Source of the DNA: Streptomyces beihaiensis
GTDB lineage: Bacteria > Actinomycetota > Actinomycetes > Streptomycetales > Streptomycetaceae
Assembly: GCF_026274175.1 (NCBI RefSeq)
Contig: NZ_JAPHNL010000248.1
Span: 1-52,594 of the forward strand
Reading direction: 5' to 3'
DNA length: 52,594 nt
In this document: positions 30,397-36,818 of the stretch, in pieces
Layout of the letters: each line of letters starts with the position of its first letter
Numbering within the stretch: the first letter of the stretch is position 1
Position numbers and translations under genes: made by a program
The notes under the pieces: generated by a model
What the model was told of the DNA's origin: nothing
What the model saw: only the letters and a program-made list of their open reading frames with translations
The model's database searches: none

Positions 30397-31506
30397 ATGG
30401 TCGGGGACGCGAACGCGCGGCAACAGCATGCGGTCGACTGGCTTGAACAGTCCCCCGATCTCCCGCATCTCATAGCCCGGCTGTCAGAGCTCGTCCACCG
30501 GCTCGGCCACGCGCCCGAGGATCTGGTGATCCTGCCCAGGGCGGAGCTGGACCGGCGTGAACTGGCCGCGTACAGCGCGGGCTGGGCCGACGTGGTCGAC
30601 GAGCAGTTGCCGGGGATACGGCGTGCGTACGAGGAGCGGATCACGGCCGCTTATCTTCAGGGGCAGGAGGACGCGCGCACCGGTCGTCGGCCACGCCGGG
30701 CGCGCCGTGCCGACGGTGGGCGGGGTGGGAGTACGGGCGGCGAGGTGATACCCCTGCCGTACGTCCAGCTCCTGCGGCTGCCCGAGGAGCTGACGCGCAC
30801 GGCCGAACGGGGGCAGCGGGAAAGGCTGTTGGCCGACGGGGAGCCCAGGTCCATGGCCGGGGAGGTTCACGAGCGGCCGGGGTCCGAAGGCACGGGCTCG
30901 GAGGGTACGGGCTCGGAGGGTACGGGCTCGGACGGTACGGGCTCGGACGGTGTGGGCTCGGGCGGTACGGGCTCGGGCGGTACGGGCCCTGAGGGTGCGG
31001 GTCGGGAAGGCTCGGGGCTTGAAGGTACGGGTCGCGACGGCAGGGGCCGTGAAGGTACGGGCTCCGAAGGTACGGGCTCCGAAGGTACGGGCTCCGAAGG
31101 CAGGGGTTTCGAGGGCAGGGGTCCCGAGGGTGACGCCTCCTCGGGTGAGTTTGCGGCAGATGAGTCCTCGTCCTCCGACACCCCGGTCGACATCCTGCTG
31201 TCCGCCCGCGAAGTGCGCCGCAAGCGGTCGGCGTCGACGGAGCGGCGACCGGTGGTCCGGCGCAACGGGCGGCCCAGCGTGCCCCCGCTGACCCGCCCCG
31301 CGGACGCGGCGGCCGGGCGGGAGCGGGGACGGCCGGCCAGTGCCGGGGAGCCTGGCCAGGGAGAACAGGGCGGTACGCGAGCGGCTCCGGACGCGCGGCA
31401 CTCCCGGCTCTCGGACCGGGCCCGAGCCCTCGCCGACGAGCTGGAGGGCCGGGCCACGGACCGGGGCGGAAGCGACCGGCGGGGGCAGGCGGATCAGCCG
31501 CGGTGA
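30397..31506 (+). CDS. Island protein with a 15-bp minisatellite (GSEGT repeats)
   Basis: This is a 369-residue protein from ATG 30397. The N-terminal domain (about residues 1-110) includes WLEQSPDLPHLIARLSELVH, ILPRAELDRRELAAYSAGWA and YEERITAAYLQGQEDARTGR. The AELDRRELAAYSAGWAD piece parallels the divergent 70-residue protein. Residues about 163-245 are a disordered run of pentapeptides like GSEGT/GSDGT. The C-terminus is charged and Arg/Glu/Gly-rich. It could be a regulatory or scaffold protein; no known fold was recognised. It is convergent with the chaperone gene and ends in a shared terminator. Confidence 0.6.
   Translation: MVGDANARQQHAVDWLEQSPDLPHLIARLSELVHRLGHAPEDLVILPRAELDRRELAAYSAGWADVVDEQLPGIRRAYEERITAAYLQGQEDARTGRRPRRARRADGGRGGSTGGEVIPLPYVQLLRLPEELTRTAERGQRERLLADGEPRSMAGEVHERPGSEGTGSEGTGSEGTGSDGTGSDGVGSGGTGSGGTGPEGAGREGSGLEGTGRDGRGREGTGSEGTGSEGTGSEGRGFEGRGPEGDASSGEFAADESSSSDTPVDILLSAREVRRKRSASTERRPVVRRNGRPSVPPLTRPADAAAGRERGRPASAGEPGQGEQGGTRAAPDARHSRLSDRARALADELEGRATDRGGSDRRGQADQPR
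30882..31131 (+). repeat. 15-bp coding minisatellite, about 16 units
   Basis: Tandem variants of GGCTCGGAGGGTACG (and GGCTCCGAAGGTACG) encode Gly-Ser-Glu-Gly-Thr-like pentapeptides. Because the unit is a multiple of three, copy-number changes would keep the frame. Several adjacent units are identical, suggesting recent expansion. Confidence 0.92.
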
Positions 31507-31531
31507 GACGGGCGGCTGATTCGCCTGCCCC
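31482..31531. terminator. Bidirectional terminator between convergent genes
   Basis: A 20-bp stem, 31482-31501 with 31512-31531 (one G-T wobble), holds the TGA stop of the plus-strand gene in its loop. It is shared by the GSEGT-repeat gene and the chaperone gene that ends at 31565. Confidence 0.85.
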
Positions 31532-31564
31532 GGTCCCCTCCGGCCCCCTCCGGCGCGGCGCCGG

Positions 31565-32358
31565 TCAGGCGAAGAACCTGGCCAGCTGGGCGGGGGAGGG
31601 GTTCTCGGAGGTGCCCGGTCCCGCGCCGGCTCCGCCGCTCGTACCTGTACCGGTGCTTGTGCCCGCGCCCGTACCGCCCCCGCCCCCGCTCCCGGTTCCG
31701 GTTCCGGAGTCGGCACCGGTGGTGGCCTCGCCGTCCGGTTCCTCCGCCGCGTCGGTCGGACGCGGCACAGGCGCCGGAGGCTCCGGCTGGTCGCCGTCCT
31801 CGCCCGAGTTGACGCAGGAGAACATCCAGTTGGCGGCTGCCAGGTGGTCCACGGCGGCCGCCAGCAGATGATCCGTCACCGACCACTCCGCCGCCTCGCC
31901 GTGCAGCTCCTGGTTGAGGGCGCTGTCCCGCGGCAGGTTCTTGATCAGCACCGTGAGTCGTCGCGCGGACAGCCGCTCGCGGTGCCAGTCGAGCAGGTCG
32001 ATGCCGTAGTAGCGCAGGAGGTCCGCTTCGAGGGCCTCGGCGTGTTCGTCGACGAACCCGACGAGGCTCAGTCTTCCCCCAGGCCGAGCCCGGTCTCCTT
32101 GCCGTATGCCTCCAGGATGGCGGCGATGTCCTGCATCGTGATCTCGTGCCGCTCGAAGCGGGCGAACTGCTGCTCGCCCATGAGCAGTCGGAGCAGCCCG
32201 TCCACGTCGTTGTCGTCGAGCTTGCGCAGCGCCTTCGCGGTCGCGCGGGTCAGCTCGGTGGGCAGGGTGTAGGTGTCGTCGTCGAGCTCGAACGACCACG
32301 TACGGCCGAGAGCTTCCAGGCGCTGGGCGCGGGCGGCGTTGACGTCGAAACGGGCCAT
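31565..32358 (-). CDS. Tail assembly chaperone, full-length -1 frameshift product
   Basis: The second frame (GRLSLVGFVDEHAEALEADL onward) has no ATG, GTG or TTG near its beginning; it is open from upstream of the stop of the first frame. A -1 slip at 32074-32080 on GGGGGAA fuses 94 residues of the short chaperone to 170 more, giving about 264 residues. The added part is helical (DLLRYYGIDLLDWHRERLSA, DHLLAAAVDHLAAANWMFSC) followed by a Gly/Thr/Ser-rich linker and the terminal SPAQLARFF. This G/G-T layout directly before tape-measure genes is a hallmark of siphovirus tails. Frameshifting is inferred from frame structure and slippery site. Confidence 0.82.
32068..32358 (-). CDS. Tail assembly chaperone, short (unshifted) form
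   Basis: This is a 96-residue protein (MARFDVNAARAQRLEALGRT, DGLLRLLMGEQQFARFERHE, ending GLGLGED) with a GGAGAA ribosome site. It corresponds to lambda gpG-like chaperones that keep the tape-measure protein soluble during tube assembly. It follows the tail tube gene and a hairpin that may lower downstream expression. The stop codon lies three bases after the slippery heptamer, so most ribosomes should make this form and a minority the long one. Confidence 0.85.
   Translation of the reverse strand: MARFDVNAARAQRLEALGRTWSFELDDDTYTLPTELTRATAKALRKLDDNDVDGLLRLLMGEQQFARFERHEITMQDIAAILEAYGKETGLGLGED
32074..32080 (-). other. Programmed -1 frameshift slippery site
   Basis: Plus-strand TTCCCCC reads GGGGGAA on the coding strand, in phase G GGG GAA with the chaperone frame, three bases before the TGA. 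A -1 slip moves ribosomes into the 170-codon second frame. A perfect 14-base palindrome (32044-32057) lies 16 bases downstream and may help. GGGGGAA is, to my knowledge, used by other actinophage tail chaperones. Confidence 0.78.
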
Positions 32359-32409
32359 GGTGATGCGTTCTCCTTGTGCGTGCGAGGGAGCGTGTTGAGC
32401 GAGATGGGT

Positions 32410-32440
32410 GGGCGGGGCGGCGGTGATCGCCGCCCCGCCC
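32410..32440 (-). terminator. Hairpin just after the tail tube gene
   Basis: GGGCGGGGCGGCG (32410-32422) pairs with CGCCGCCCCGCCC (32428-32440), six bases after the tube stop. A partial terminator or mRNA 3'-stabiliser here would allow more tube subunits than downstream proteins. Confidence 0.72.
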
Positions 32441-32446
32441 GGTGGA

Positions 32447-33052
32447 TCAGGCCGTCGCGTACGAGGCGTCCTTCATCACGAAGCTGGCCAGCGCCTTGCC
32501 GTCGGCGGCGGACATCGCCGTGAAGGTGACACCGAGCTGGGCCGCGGCCTTGCGGGCCAGCTTGATGTCGTCCGACGCGGTGACCTGGCCGTGCGGGATA
32601 CCGAAGCGGTAGGTCACGGTCGAGCCGTCATCGGCCCGGACGTCGGTGAACTCCAGGCCGAGGGCGCGGGCGTCGACCGAGGGACGGTCCGTGACGTCGT
32701 ACTGGTAGACGCCCGGGTTGGCGGTGGCGTCGACCGCGTTGACGGTGCCGCCGCCCATGAAGAACGGCAGCGTGTCCTCGTTGAACTGCATGAGCGAGAA
32801 CTTCAGCGTCAGGTCCCGGTCCGAGTAGACGAAGTGGACCGGGCTGACCGCCTGCCACACGTCGACCGGCTCCAGCTTGTCCTTCTTGCCGAACGTGACA
32901 CCGTCGCCGCCGGTGAAGCCGAGGTCCTTCCAGCCGGTCCAGTCGGTGGCGGCGTTGCTGGTGAAGGTCTTCGGTACGTCGGTACCGGCGGCGGCGACGT
33001 AGAGACGGCCGACGCCCGCGATACGGATCTCGGAGCTGTTGGTTCCTGCCAT
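32447..33052 (-). CDS. Phage major tail tube protein
   Basis: This 201-residue protein has the tube-protein pattern: RIAGVGRLYVAAAGTDVPKT at the N-terminus, ATDWTGWKDLGFTGGDGVTF, then VWQAVSPVHFVYSDRDLTLK and FSLMQFNEDTLPFFMGGGTV in the core. The last helical stretch is AQLGVTFTAMSAADGKALAS. It forms stacked hexameric rings in non-contractile tails. The ATG at 33052 has AAGGAGAAA upstream. It is the only tube gene and no sheath gene lies next to it, which argues for a siphovirus-type rather than a contractile tail. Flanked by two hairpins. Confidence 0.9.
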   Translation of the reverse strand: MAGTNSSEIRIAGVGRLYVAAAGTDVPKTFTSNAATDWTGWKDLGFTGGDGVTFGKKDKLEPVDVWQAVSPVHFVYSDRDLTLKFSLMQFNEDTLPFFMGGGTVNAVDATANPGVYQYDVTDRPSVDARALGLEFTDVRADDGSTVTYRFGIPHGQVTASDDIKLARKAAAQLGVTFTAMSAADGKALASFVMKDASYATA

Positions 33053-33174
33053 GGTGGGATTTCTCCTTGTTCAAAGGGGTGTTGAGTGGTGGATGTCGGG
33101 TGTTGGGAGTGGGTCATGCGTGGTGCGGGTGGTGCCGTGTCGTACGCGGCGCCGGTTCGGCGGTCCGGGTACGA

Positions 33175-33206
33175 CGAAGGCCCCGCCGGGTGTGGCGGGG
33201 CCTTCG
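33175..33206 (-). terminator. Hairpin between tail terminator and tail tube genes
   Basis: CGAAGGCCCCGCC (33175-33187) pairs perfectly with GGCGGGGCCTTCG (33194-33206). It is inside the tail operon, 120 bases before the tube start. It could be an attenuator, or it could indicate a separate promoter for the tube gene in the 206-base gap. Confidence 0.7.
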
Positions 33207-33258
33207 GTCTGTGGGGGCGGCGGCGATCGGCGGCCGCCCGGGAGCCGGGAGGTGGCGC

Positions 33259-33672
33259 TCAGACGACGGTCATGGAGACCTTGTAGACGCCCACGTAACG
33301 GTTGGCTCCGGAGTAGAGGTAGTCGGGCAGCCAGCGCGGGCCGTCCTCCTCGTCCACCTCGGTGATCTGGTTGGTGCCGTACGTGTTGCCGGTGGAGGCG
33401 AGCAGCGCGCGACGGGCCGAGTTGGCGAGTACGAGCGCGTCGTGCTTGCTCGGGCCGTACACCTCCAGCTCGATGAGCGGCTGGTCGACGTGGAGCTGGC
33501 CGACCCAGGCGCCGCCGCGCCGGTTGACGAGCACGGTGGCGGTGGTGCCGTCGAAGCCCGACGGCGGTGAGACGGCGACGGTCGCCGTCGAGAGCGCGGA
33601 GTCGGCCTTCAGGATGTCGACGACCAGCGCCTCGACATCGGGATAGCTGGTCGGTGGAGTGGGTGAGGTCAT
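33259..33672 (-). CDS. Tail terminator/completion-like protein
   Basis: This 137-residue protein (MTSPTPPTSYPDVEALVVDI, VAVSPPSGFDGTTATVLVNR, QLHVDQPLIELEVYGPSKHD, ALVLANSARRALL, then VGVYKVSMTVV) has the alpha/beta pattern and size of siphovirus tail terminator proteins, which cap the tube and normally join it to a head. Its retention with no head genes fits a tail that must be capped on its own. ATG at 33672 with GAGGTGA upstream; longer frames through the upstream repeats are artefacts. First gene of the tail operon. Confidence 0.78.
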   Translation of the reverse strand: MTSPTPPTSYPDVEALVVDILKADSALSTATVAVSPPSGFDGTTATVLVNRRGGAWVGQLHVDQPLIELEVYGPSKHDALVLANSARRALLASTGNTYGTNQITEVDEEDGPRWLPDYLYSGANRYVGVYKVSMTVV

Positions 33673-33841
33673 TGCCGGGTCACCTCGGTGCGACTGTCGG
33701 TGCGACTGGACGGTGAGGGGCACCGGGCGGGCGCCGCGTGGGGAGCGGGGGAGGGGCCGCGGCGCCCTGGCCCGGCCTGCGGCGAGACGACCTGGCCCGT
33801 CCTGCGGGCACAGCTCCGCCGCTGCACCAACTGTGACAGAA

Positions 33842-33859
33842 GAGCGTGCGCGCACGCAA
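33842..33859. promoter_or_regulatory. Operator-like palindrome before the tail operon
   Basis: The minus strand reads TTGCGTGCGCGCACGCTC, with a perfect GCGTGCG/CGCACGC core at 33844-33857. A closely similar element occurs at 35077-35094 in the XRE/WhiB gap, in the same orientation relative to the gene it precedes, and both are followed shortly by TCTGTCA. It lies about 170 bases before the tail terminator gene. A binding site for the island XRE repressor is inferred. Confidence 0.6.
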
Positions 33860-34026
33860 CTAAATCCGTGAGGTGATTGCGCTCGGGGTGCGCGAGGGGG
33901 CTTGTGAGGCGATACGTGAGCGGTGCGCGAGCGACGCGTGAGCGGTGCGTGAGCGGTGCGTGGGGTGAGGCGCGGCGCCGAACGCGGTGCCCGGCGACAT
34001 GCCCGAGTGGCGTGGTCGGGATCGCC

Positions 34027-34290
34027 CGAGGGGTGTACGAGGGGTGTACGAGGGGTGTACGAGGCGTGTTCGGGGTCCGCCCGAGGTGCGTCCGGGGGGC
34101 GCCCGAGGGGCATTCGGGATCCGCCCGAGGTGTGTCCGGGGGGCGTCCGGGGCGTGTTCGGGATCCGTCCGAGGTGCGTCCGGGGGGCGTCCGGGGGAGC
34201 GTCCGAGGGGCATTCGAGGTGCGTCCGAGGTCCGTCCGAAGAGCGCCCGAAGAGCGCCCGAAGAACGCCAGAAGAGCGCCCGAAGAGCGC
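34027..34290. repeat. Degenerate 11-bp tandem repeat, about 24 units
   Basis: Units such as CGAGGGGTGTA, TCCGAGGTGCG, TCCGGGGGGCG and CCCGAAGAGCG follow one another with an 11-base period, near one helical turn. They occupy most of the 740-base gap (33673-34412) between the tail operon and the XRE gene. No gene is convincing here: long open frames arise because the repeats lack stop codons. Confidence 0.88.
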
Positions 34291-34412
34291 TCGGAGTGCC
34301 CAGGGGGCGACGGGTGGCTCGGCGCCGCCGCCCCCGCCCGAGGGGTGTTCGAGCGTGTTCGAGGGCGTCAGAGACGCGCGCCCGAGCGCCCGGGGGAGGG
34401 AGGGGCCCGATC

Positions 34413-34970
34413 TCAGTCGGTGACCGTTGCCGCCAGTGCGGACGTGGAGAGCGGCGCCGACATCGCCCCGGCCTCCGACGCGGAGGCGGAAGCGGGCGCC
34501 GATGCGGGCGTCCGTGCCGCCGACGACGCCAGTGCCGCGGGCGCGGCCACGGACTCCGTCTCGCCCGGCAGGAACTGCTCCACCACCCGTACGAACATCT
34601 CCCGCCGGTCGGCGGGCACGCCGAGGAGTTCCGCGACCTCCTCCAGTGTGGGGCGGCGGCCGAACTCCGCGCCGGGGGGCGGCGCCGAGAGGTGTCCGCG
34701 GGGGTCCGCCAGTTCCTCCGCGGTCAGGCGTCCGGAGCGGATGAGCATCTCGCGCACCGGTACGCCGAGCACGCGCGCGAGCCGGCGCGTGGTTTCGAGG
34801 TCCGGCATGCTCTGGCGCTGCAACAGCCGGGTGACGGCGGCGCGATGTACGCCCGCCTCGTCCGCGATGCGTGACTTTCCGCCGCCGCGCGGGCTGTCGA
34901 TGTCGTATCCGCCCGCGCGCATCAGGTCTTCGACCCACGCGGCGAAGGCGTCCAGGCCCTGACTGGTCAT
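34413..34970 (-). CDS. XRE-family HTH regulator (likely island repressor)
   Basis: This is a 185-residue protein. The N-terminal lambda-repressor-like helix-turn-helix is ADEAGVHRAAVTRLLQRQSM followed by PDLETTRRLARVLGVPVREM. The middle repeats a second helical segment (RRPTLEEVAELLGVPADRRE) and the C-terminal 50 residues are Ala/Ser/Pro-rich. There is no peptidase domain, so RecA-driven self-cleavage is unlikely and some other inducer is needed. The ATG at 34970 has AGGAAGAGAG upstream. Palindromes lie upstream of this gene, the WhiB-like gene and the tail operon, so autoregulation and repression of both are likely. Confidence 0.85.
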   Translation of the reverse strand: MTSQGLDAFAAWVEDLMRAGGYDIDSPRGGGKSRIADEAGVHRAAVTRLLQRQSMPDLETTRRLARVLGVPVREMLIRSGRLTAEELADPRGHLSAPPPGAEFGRRPTLEEVAELLGVPADRREMFVRVVEQFLPGETESVAAPAALASSAARTPASAPASASASEAGAMSAPLSTSALAATVTD

Positions 34971-35008
34971 GGGGGCTCTCTTCCTCTGGGGGGGAGGCCA
35001 AGTTTAGC

Positions 35009-35026
35009 TTGCTTGCGCGCGCGGTA
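35009..35026. promoter_or_regulatory. Operator-like site in the XRE promoter
   Basis: TTGCTTGCGCGCGCGGTA matches the 35077-35094 element at 15 of 18 positions. It lies next to TAAACT (minus strand, 35007-35002), a possible -10 of the XRE gene, and a half-site TGCGCAAT follows at 35038-35045. Autoregulation inferred. Confidence 0.5.
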
Positions 35027-35074
35027 TTACGTGCTGCTGCGCAATTAATGGGGAGGGTTGGTGATCGCAACTTC

Positions 35075-35094
35075 ATTGCGTGCGCGCGCGCAAT
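35075..35094. promoter_or_regulatory. Operator-like palindrome before the WhiB-like operon
   Basis: ATTGCGTGCGCGCGCGCAAT is a 20-base palindrome with one mismatched pair. It lies about 120 bases before the WhiB-like gene and is the best copy of the island's shared element. AT-rich sequences (GCAATTAATG, GCAACTTC) flank it. Confidence 0.6.
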
Positions 35095-35211
35095 CTGTCA
35101 GTCTGTGGGCGCTCGCTTTCGAACAGGCACAGGCAGGCACGTCAGCGATGCACCTGATGCGCCAACGACGCATCAGGGATGTGCCGGCGATGTGCCAGAC
35201 AGGGAGACCTC

Positions 35212-35544
35212 GTGTCATCAGCCGGTCCCTTCTCATCACCACCACTGTCTTCGGCGGCCTGGCCGTCCCCTGCGGCGGCCTGGCGGTCCGCGGCCGCCTG
35301 TGCGGGGCTTCCTCCGAAGGTCGTCTTCTCCAAGAAGCCCAAGGAAGCCGCCCCCGCTCTGCGTGCCTGCGCCCGCTGCGCGGTGCGGCAGGCGTGCGAG
35401 GAGGCCGTCGCCCCGGCCGAGAGCTGGTTCGACGGCGTCTGCGGGGGCCGCCTGTGGCGCTCCGGCCGTCCCGTGCCCACGCCTGATCGTTCGCTCACGG
35501 TGGCCGCGCCGCGCCCGGCCGCTCCGGGAGGATCCGTTGCCTGA
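35212..35544 (+). CDS. WhiB-like (Wbl) iron-sulphur regulator
   Basis: This 110-residue protein has the four-Cys pattern of Wbl proteins: Cys30, Cys53, Cys56 and Cys62 (CARCAVRQAC, i.e. C-x2-C-x5-C). These would bind a 4Fe-4S cluster. A degenerate GVCGGRLW turn follows, where classical Wbl have GVWGG. The N-terminus is Ser/Ala/Pro-rich and the C-terminal basic segment is shorter and less basic than in housekeeping Wbl. GTG 35212 has GGGAG upstream. It overlaps the next gene by eight bases. Wbl proteins bind sigma factor region 4; here it probably activates or modulates island promoters. Confidence 0.82.
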   Translation: MSSAGPFSSPPLSSAAWPSPAAAWRSAAACAGLPPKVVFSKKPKEAAPALRACARCAVRQACEEAVAPAESWFDGVCGGRLWRSGRPVPTPDRSLTVAAPRPAAPGGSVA

Positions 35545-36235
35545 GCACCACCCGACGACCGACGCCATGGCCCCGACCACCCACGCGGCTCTCTGGATCG
35601 CCACCTTGATCCAGCAGTTCCCGGAGCTGTCCGCCGAGCTCGTCCCCGGTCGCACCACCGCCCCGTCCCGCCGGCCCGCCGCCCAGGCCCCCGCCGACCT
35701 CGCCGAGCGGATCCGCGAGGAACGCGCCGAGGCGCTGCTCCTCCAGCAGCGGTACGGCCTGGCCGTCCCCGGTCACAGCGCGGCCCCGCTGCGCCTGCAC
35801 ATCTCCGACACCATCCGGGACATCACCGACGGTGTGATCGAACTGGAGGAGGCCGTCCGGGACCGGCTCGGTCTGCCGCGCGCCCGCCGGGCGCCGGTGG
35901 CCGAGCGGTTGCGCCGGATCGCGGACCTGCTCGACCGCGTCGCCGCCGACCCCGTCCTGGCCGCGCACGTCCGTGACGAGACGCACCGCATGGCCCGCCG
36001 CTGCTCCCGCGCGCTCGGTGACACCGAGACGGTCGTACGAGTGTCGGGCCGCTGCCCGTGGTGCGCGTCGGTCTCGCTGCGGGCGTTTCCCGACCGCGGC
36101 GCGGTGCTGTGCGTCAACCCGGCCTGCCGCTGCACGGACCAGCTGTGCGGCTGCCACGACGACCCCGCCTACCGGCACAGCTGGGACGAGGGTGCGTGGG
36201 AGCGTACGGCGGGCGACGTGGAGGACGGACGATGA
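35537..36235 (+). CDS. Hypothetical protein with C-terminal Cys-rich (zinc-ribbon-like) region
   Basis: This 232-residue protein starts at TTG 35537 (GGGAGGA upstream; ATG at 35567 is an alternative). A helical N-terminal part (ALWIATLIQQFPELSAELVP, ERAEALLLQQRYGLAVPGHS) and a middle helical segment precede a Cys cluster: RCPWCASVSLRAF ... LCVNPACRCTDQLCGC. This could be a zinc ribbon for nucleic acid binding. No family recognised, although similar proteins occur next to Wbl and HTH genes in actinobacterial elements as far as I know. It overlaps the Wbl gene by 8 bases and the HTH gene by 4, so the three form one operon. Confidence 0.7.
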   Translation: MPEHHPTTDAMAPTTHAALWIATLIQQFPELSAELVPGRTTAPSRRPAAQAPADLAERIREERAEALLLQQRYGLAVPGHSAAPLRLHISDTIRDITDGVIELEEAVRDRLGLPRARRAPVAERLRRIADLLDRVAADPVLAAHVRDETHRMARRCSRALGDTETVVRVSGRCPWCASVSLRAFPDRGAVLCVNPACRCTDQLCGCHDDPAYRHSWDEGAWERTAGDVEDGR

Positions 36236-36687
36236 GCGGACCCGGTGGACCCGACCGACCCGGTGGATCCGACCGACCCGGTGGATCCGACCGACCCGGT
36301 GGGCCCGGTGGACCCGGTGGGCCCGCCGGAGCCGACGAACCCCGCCGAACCGACGCGACCCGCCGACCCGACGGAGCCCGCCGAGACGGCACCGACCGAC
36401 CCGACACCCGCCGACCCGACACGACCCGCGGGACCGACGAACCCCGCCGAACCGCACGAGCGAGGGACGGTGTGGCGTCGCACGTGCTGGCGCCGACCCT
36501 CATCCCGGGCCCGCTCGCCGCCGCGGAGGCCGGTGTCGCTCCCGCCACCATCCGTAAATGGGTCCAGCTCGGCCGCCTCGCCCCGGCGGGCAAGGCGGGC
36601 CGCGCCCAGCTCTTCCGTCTGGAGGACGTCTTCGCGGCCGAGCGGTCCGCCCGCCCCCGCACCGCCCCGGCGACACTGCGCGGCTGA
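36232..36687 (+). CDS. Small HTH (MerR/excisionase-like) DNA-binding protein with repetitive N-terminus
   Basis: This is a 151-residue protein. The first 70 residues are Gly/Pro/Asp/Arg-rich and encoded by 18-bp repeats (GGPDRPGGSDRPGGSDRPGG). The C-terminal 70 residues contain a winged-helix-like motif (AAAEAGVAPATIRKWVQLGR, then LAPAGKAGRAQLFRLEDVFA), typical of MerR/excisionase-type DNA binders. ATG 36232 overlaps the preceding stop. Immediately after its TGA the frame stays open for another 113 codons through acidic and Ser-Pro-Gly repeats to 37,029. With no recombinase nearby, an island regulator is more likely than an excisionase. Confidence 0.72.
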   Translation: MSGPGGPDRPGGSDRPGGSDRPGGPGGPGGPAGADEPRRTDATRRPDGARRDGTDRPDTRRPDTTRGTDEPRRTARARDGVASHVLAPTLIPGPLAAAEAGVAPATIRKWVQLGRLAPAGKAGRAQLFRLEDVFAAERSARPRTAPATLRG

Positions 36688-36690
36688 ACC

Positions 36691-36807
36691 GGCGAGGTCG
36701 ACGCGATCGGCGAGAGCGACGAGACCGACGACACCGACGAGACCGACGACACCGACGAGGTCGGCGAGACTGACGAGGTCGGCGAGACCGACGAGGTCGA
36801 CGCGCCC
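36691..36807. repeat. 9-bp GACGAGACC-type tandem repeat, 13 units
   Basis: Imperfect 9-base units (GACGAGACC, GACGACACC, GACGAGGTC, GGCGAGACC) begin 4 bases after the HTH gene stop, in frame with it. They would read as Asp/Glu/Thr-rich triplets. Confidence 0.9.
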
Positions 36808-36818
36808 GATCAGATAAA

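Larger units (their letters stand above)
18714..36687. mobile_element. Domesticated headless phage-tail (F-type tailocin-like) island between rpoC and rpsL
   Basis: About 18 kb between two housekeeping operons. The minus strand encodes, in order of transcription, tail terminator, tail tube, frameshifted assembly chaperone, two tape-measure-like proteins, distal tail, two fibres, Gp37-like tail tip, amidase, holin and XhlA-like protein. Regulators (XRE, WhiB-like, HTH) lie at the right edge. No terminase, portal, protease, capsid, integrase, excisionase with recombination sites, or replication gene is present, and no flanking direct repeat was seen. Sheath and baseplate-wedge genes of contractile systems are also missing. 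The genes match a siphovirus tail plus lysis module, as in F-type tailocins; particle production is inferred. Confidence 0.85.

Noticed and set aside
33259-35076. 605-codon minus-strand frame joining the tail terminator gene to the repeat region
   Set aside because: The upstream 460 codons run through 11-bp non-coding repeats and the XRE gene; the real gene starts at 33672.
18714-36687. Contractile injection system (eCIS or R-type tailocin)
   Set aside because: No sheath, AAA+ ATPase, spike/PAAR or baseplate wedge gene; the tube, chaperone, Dit and Gp37-like genes are of siphovirus type.
18714-36687. Complete prophage
   Set aside because: No integrase, terminase, portal, protease, capsid or replication gene and no flanking att-like repeat.
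36232-36687. Excisionase of a mobile element
   Set aside because: The fold fits, but no recombinase or attachment site is present; a regulator is more likely.
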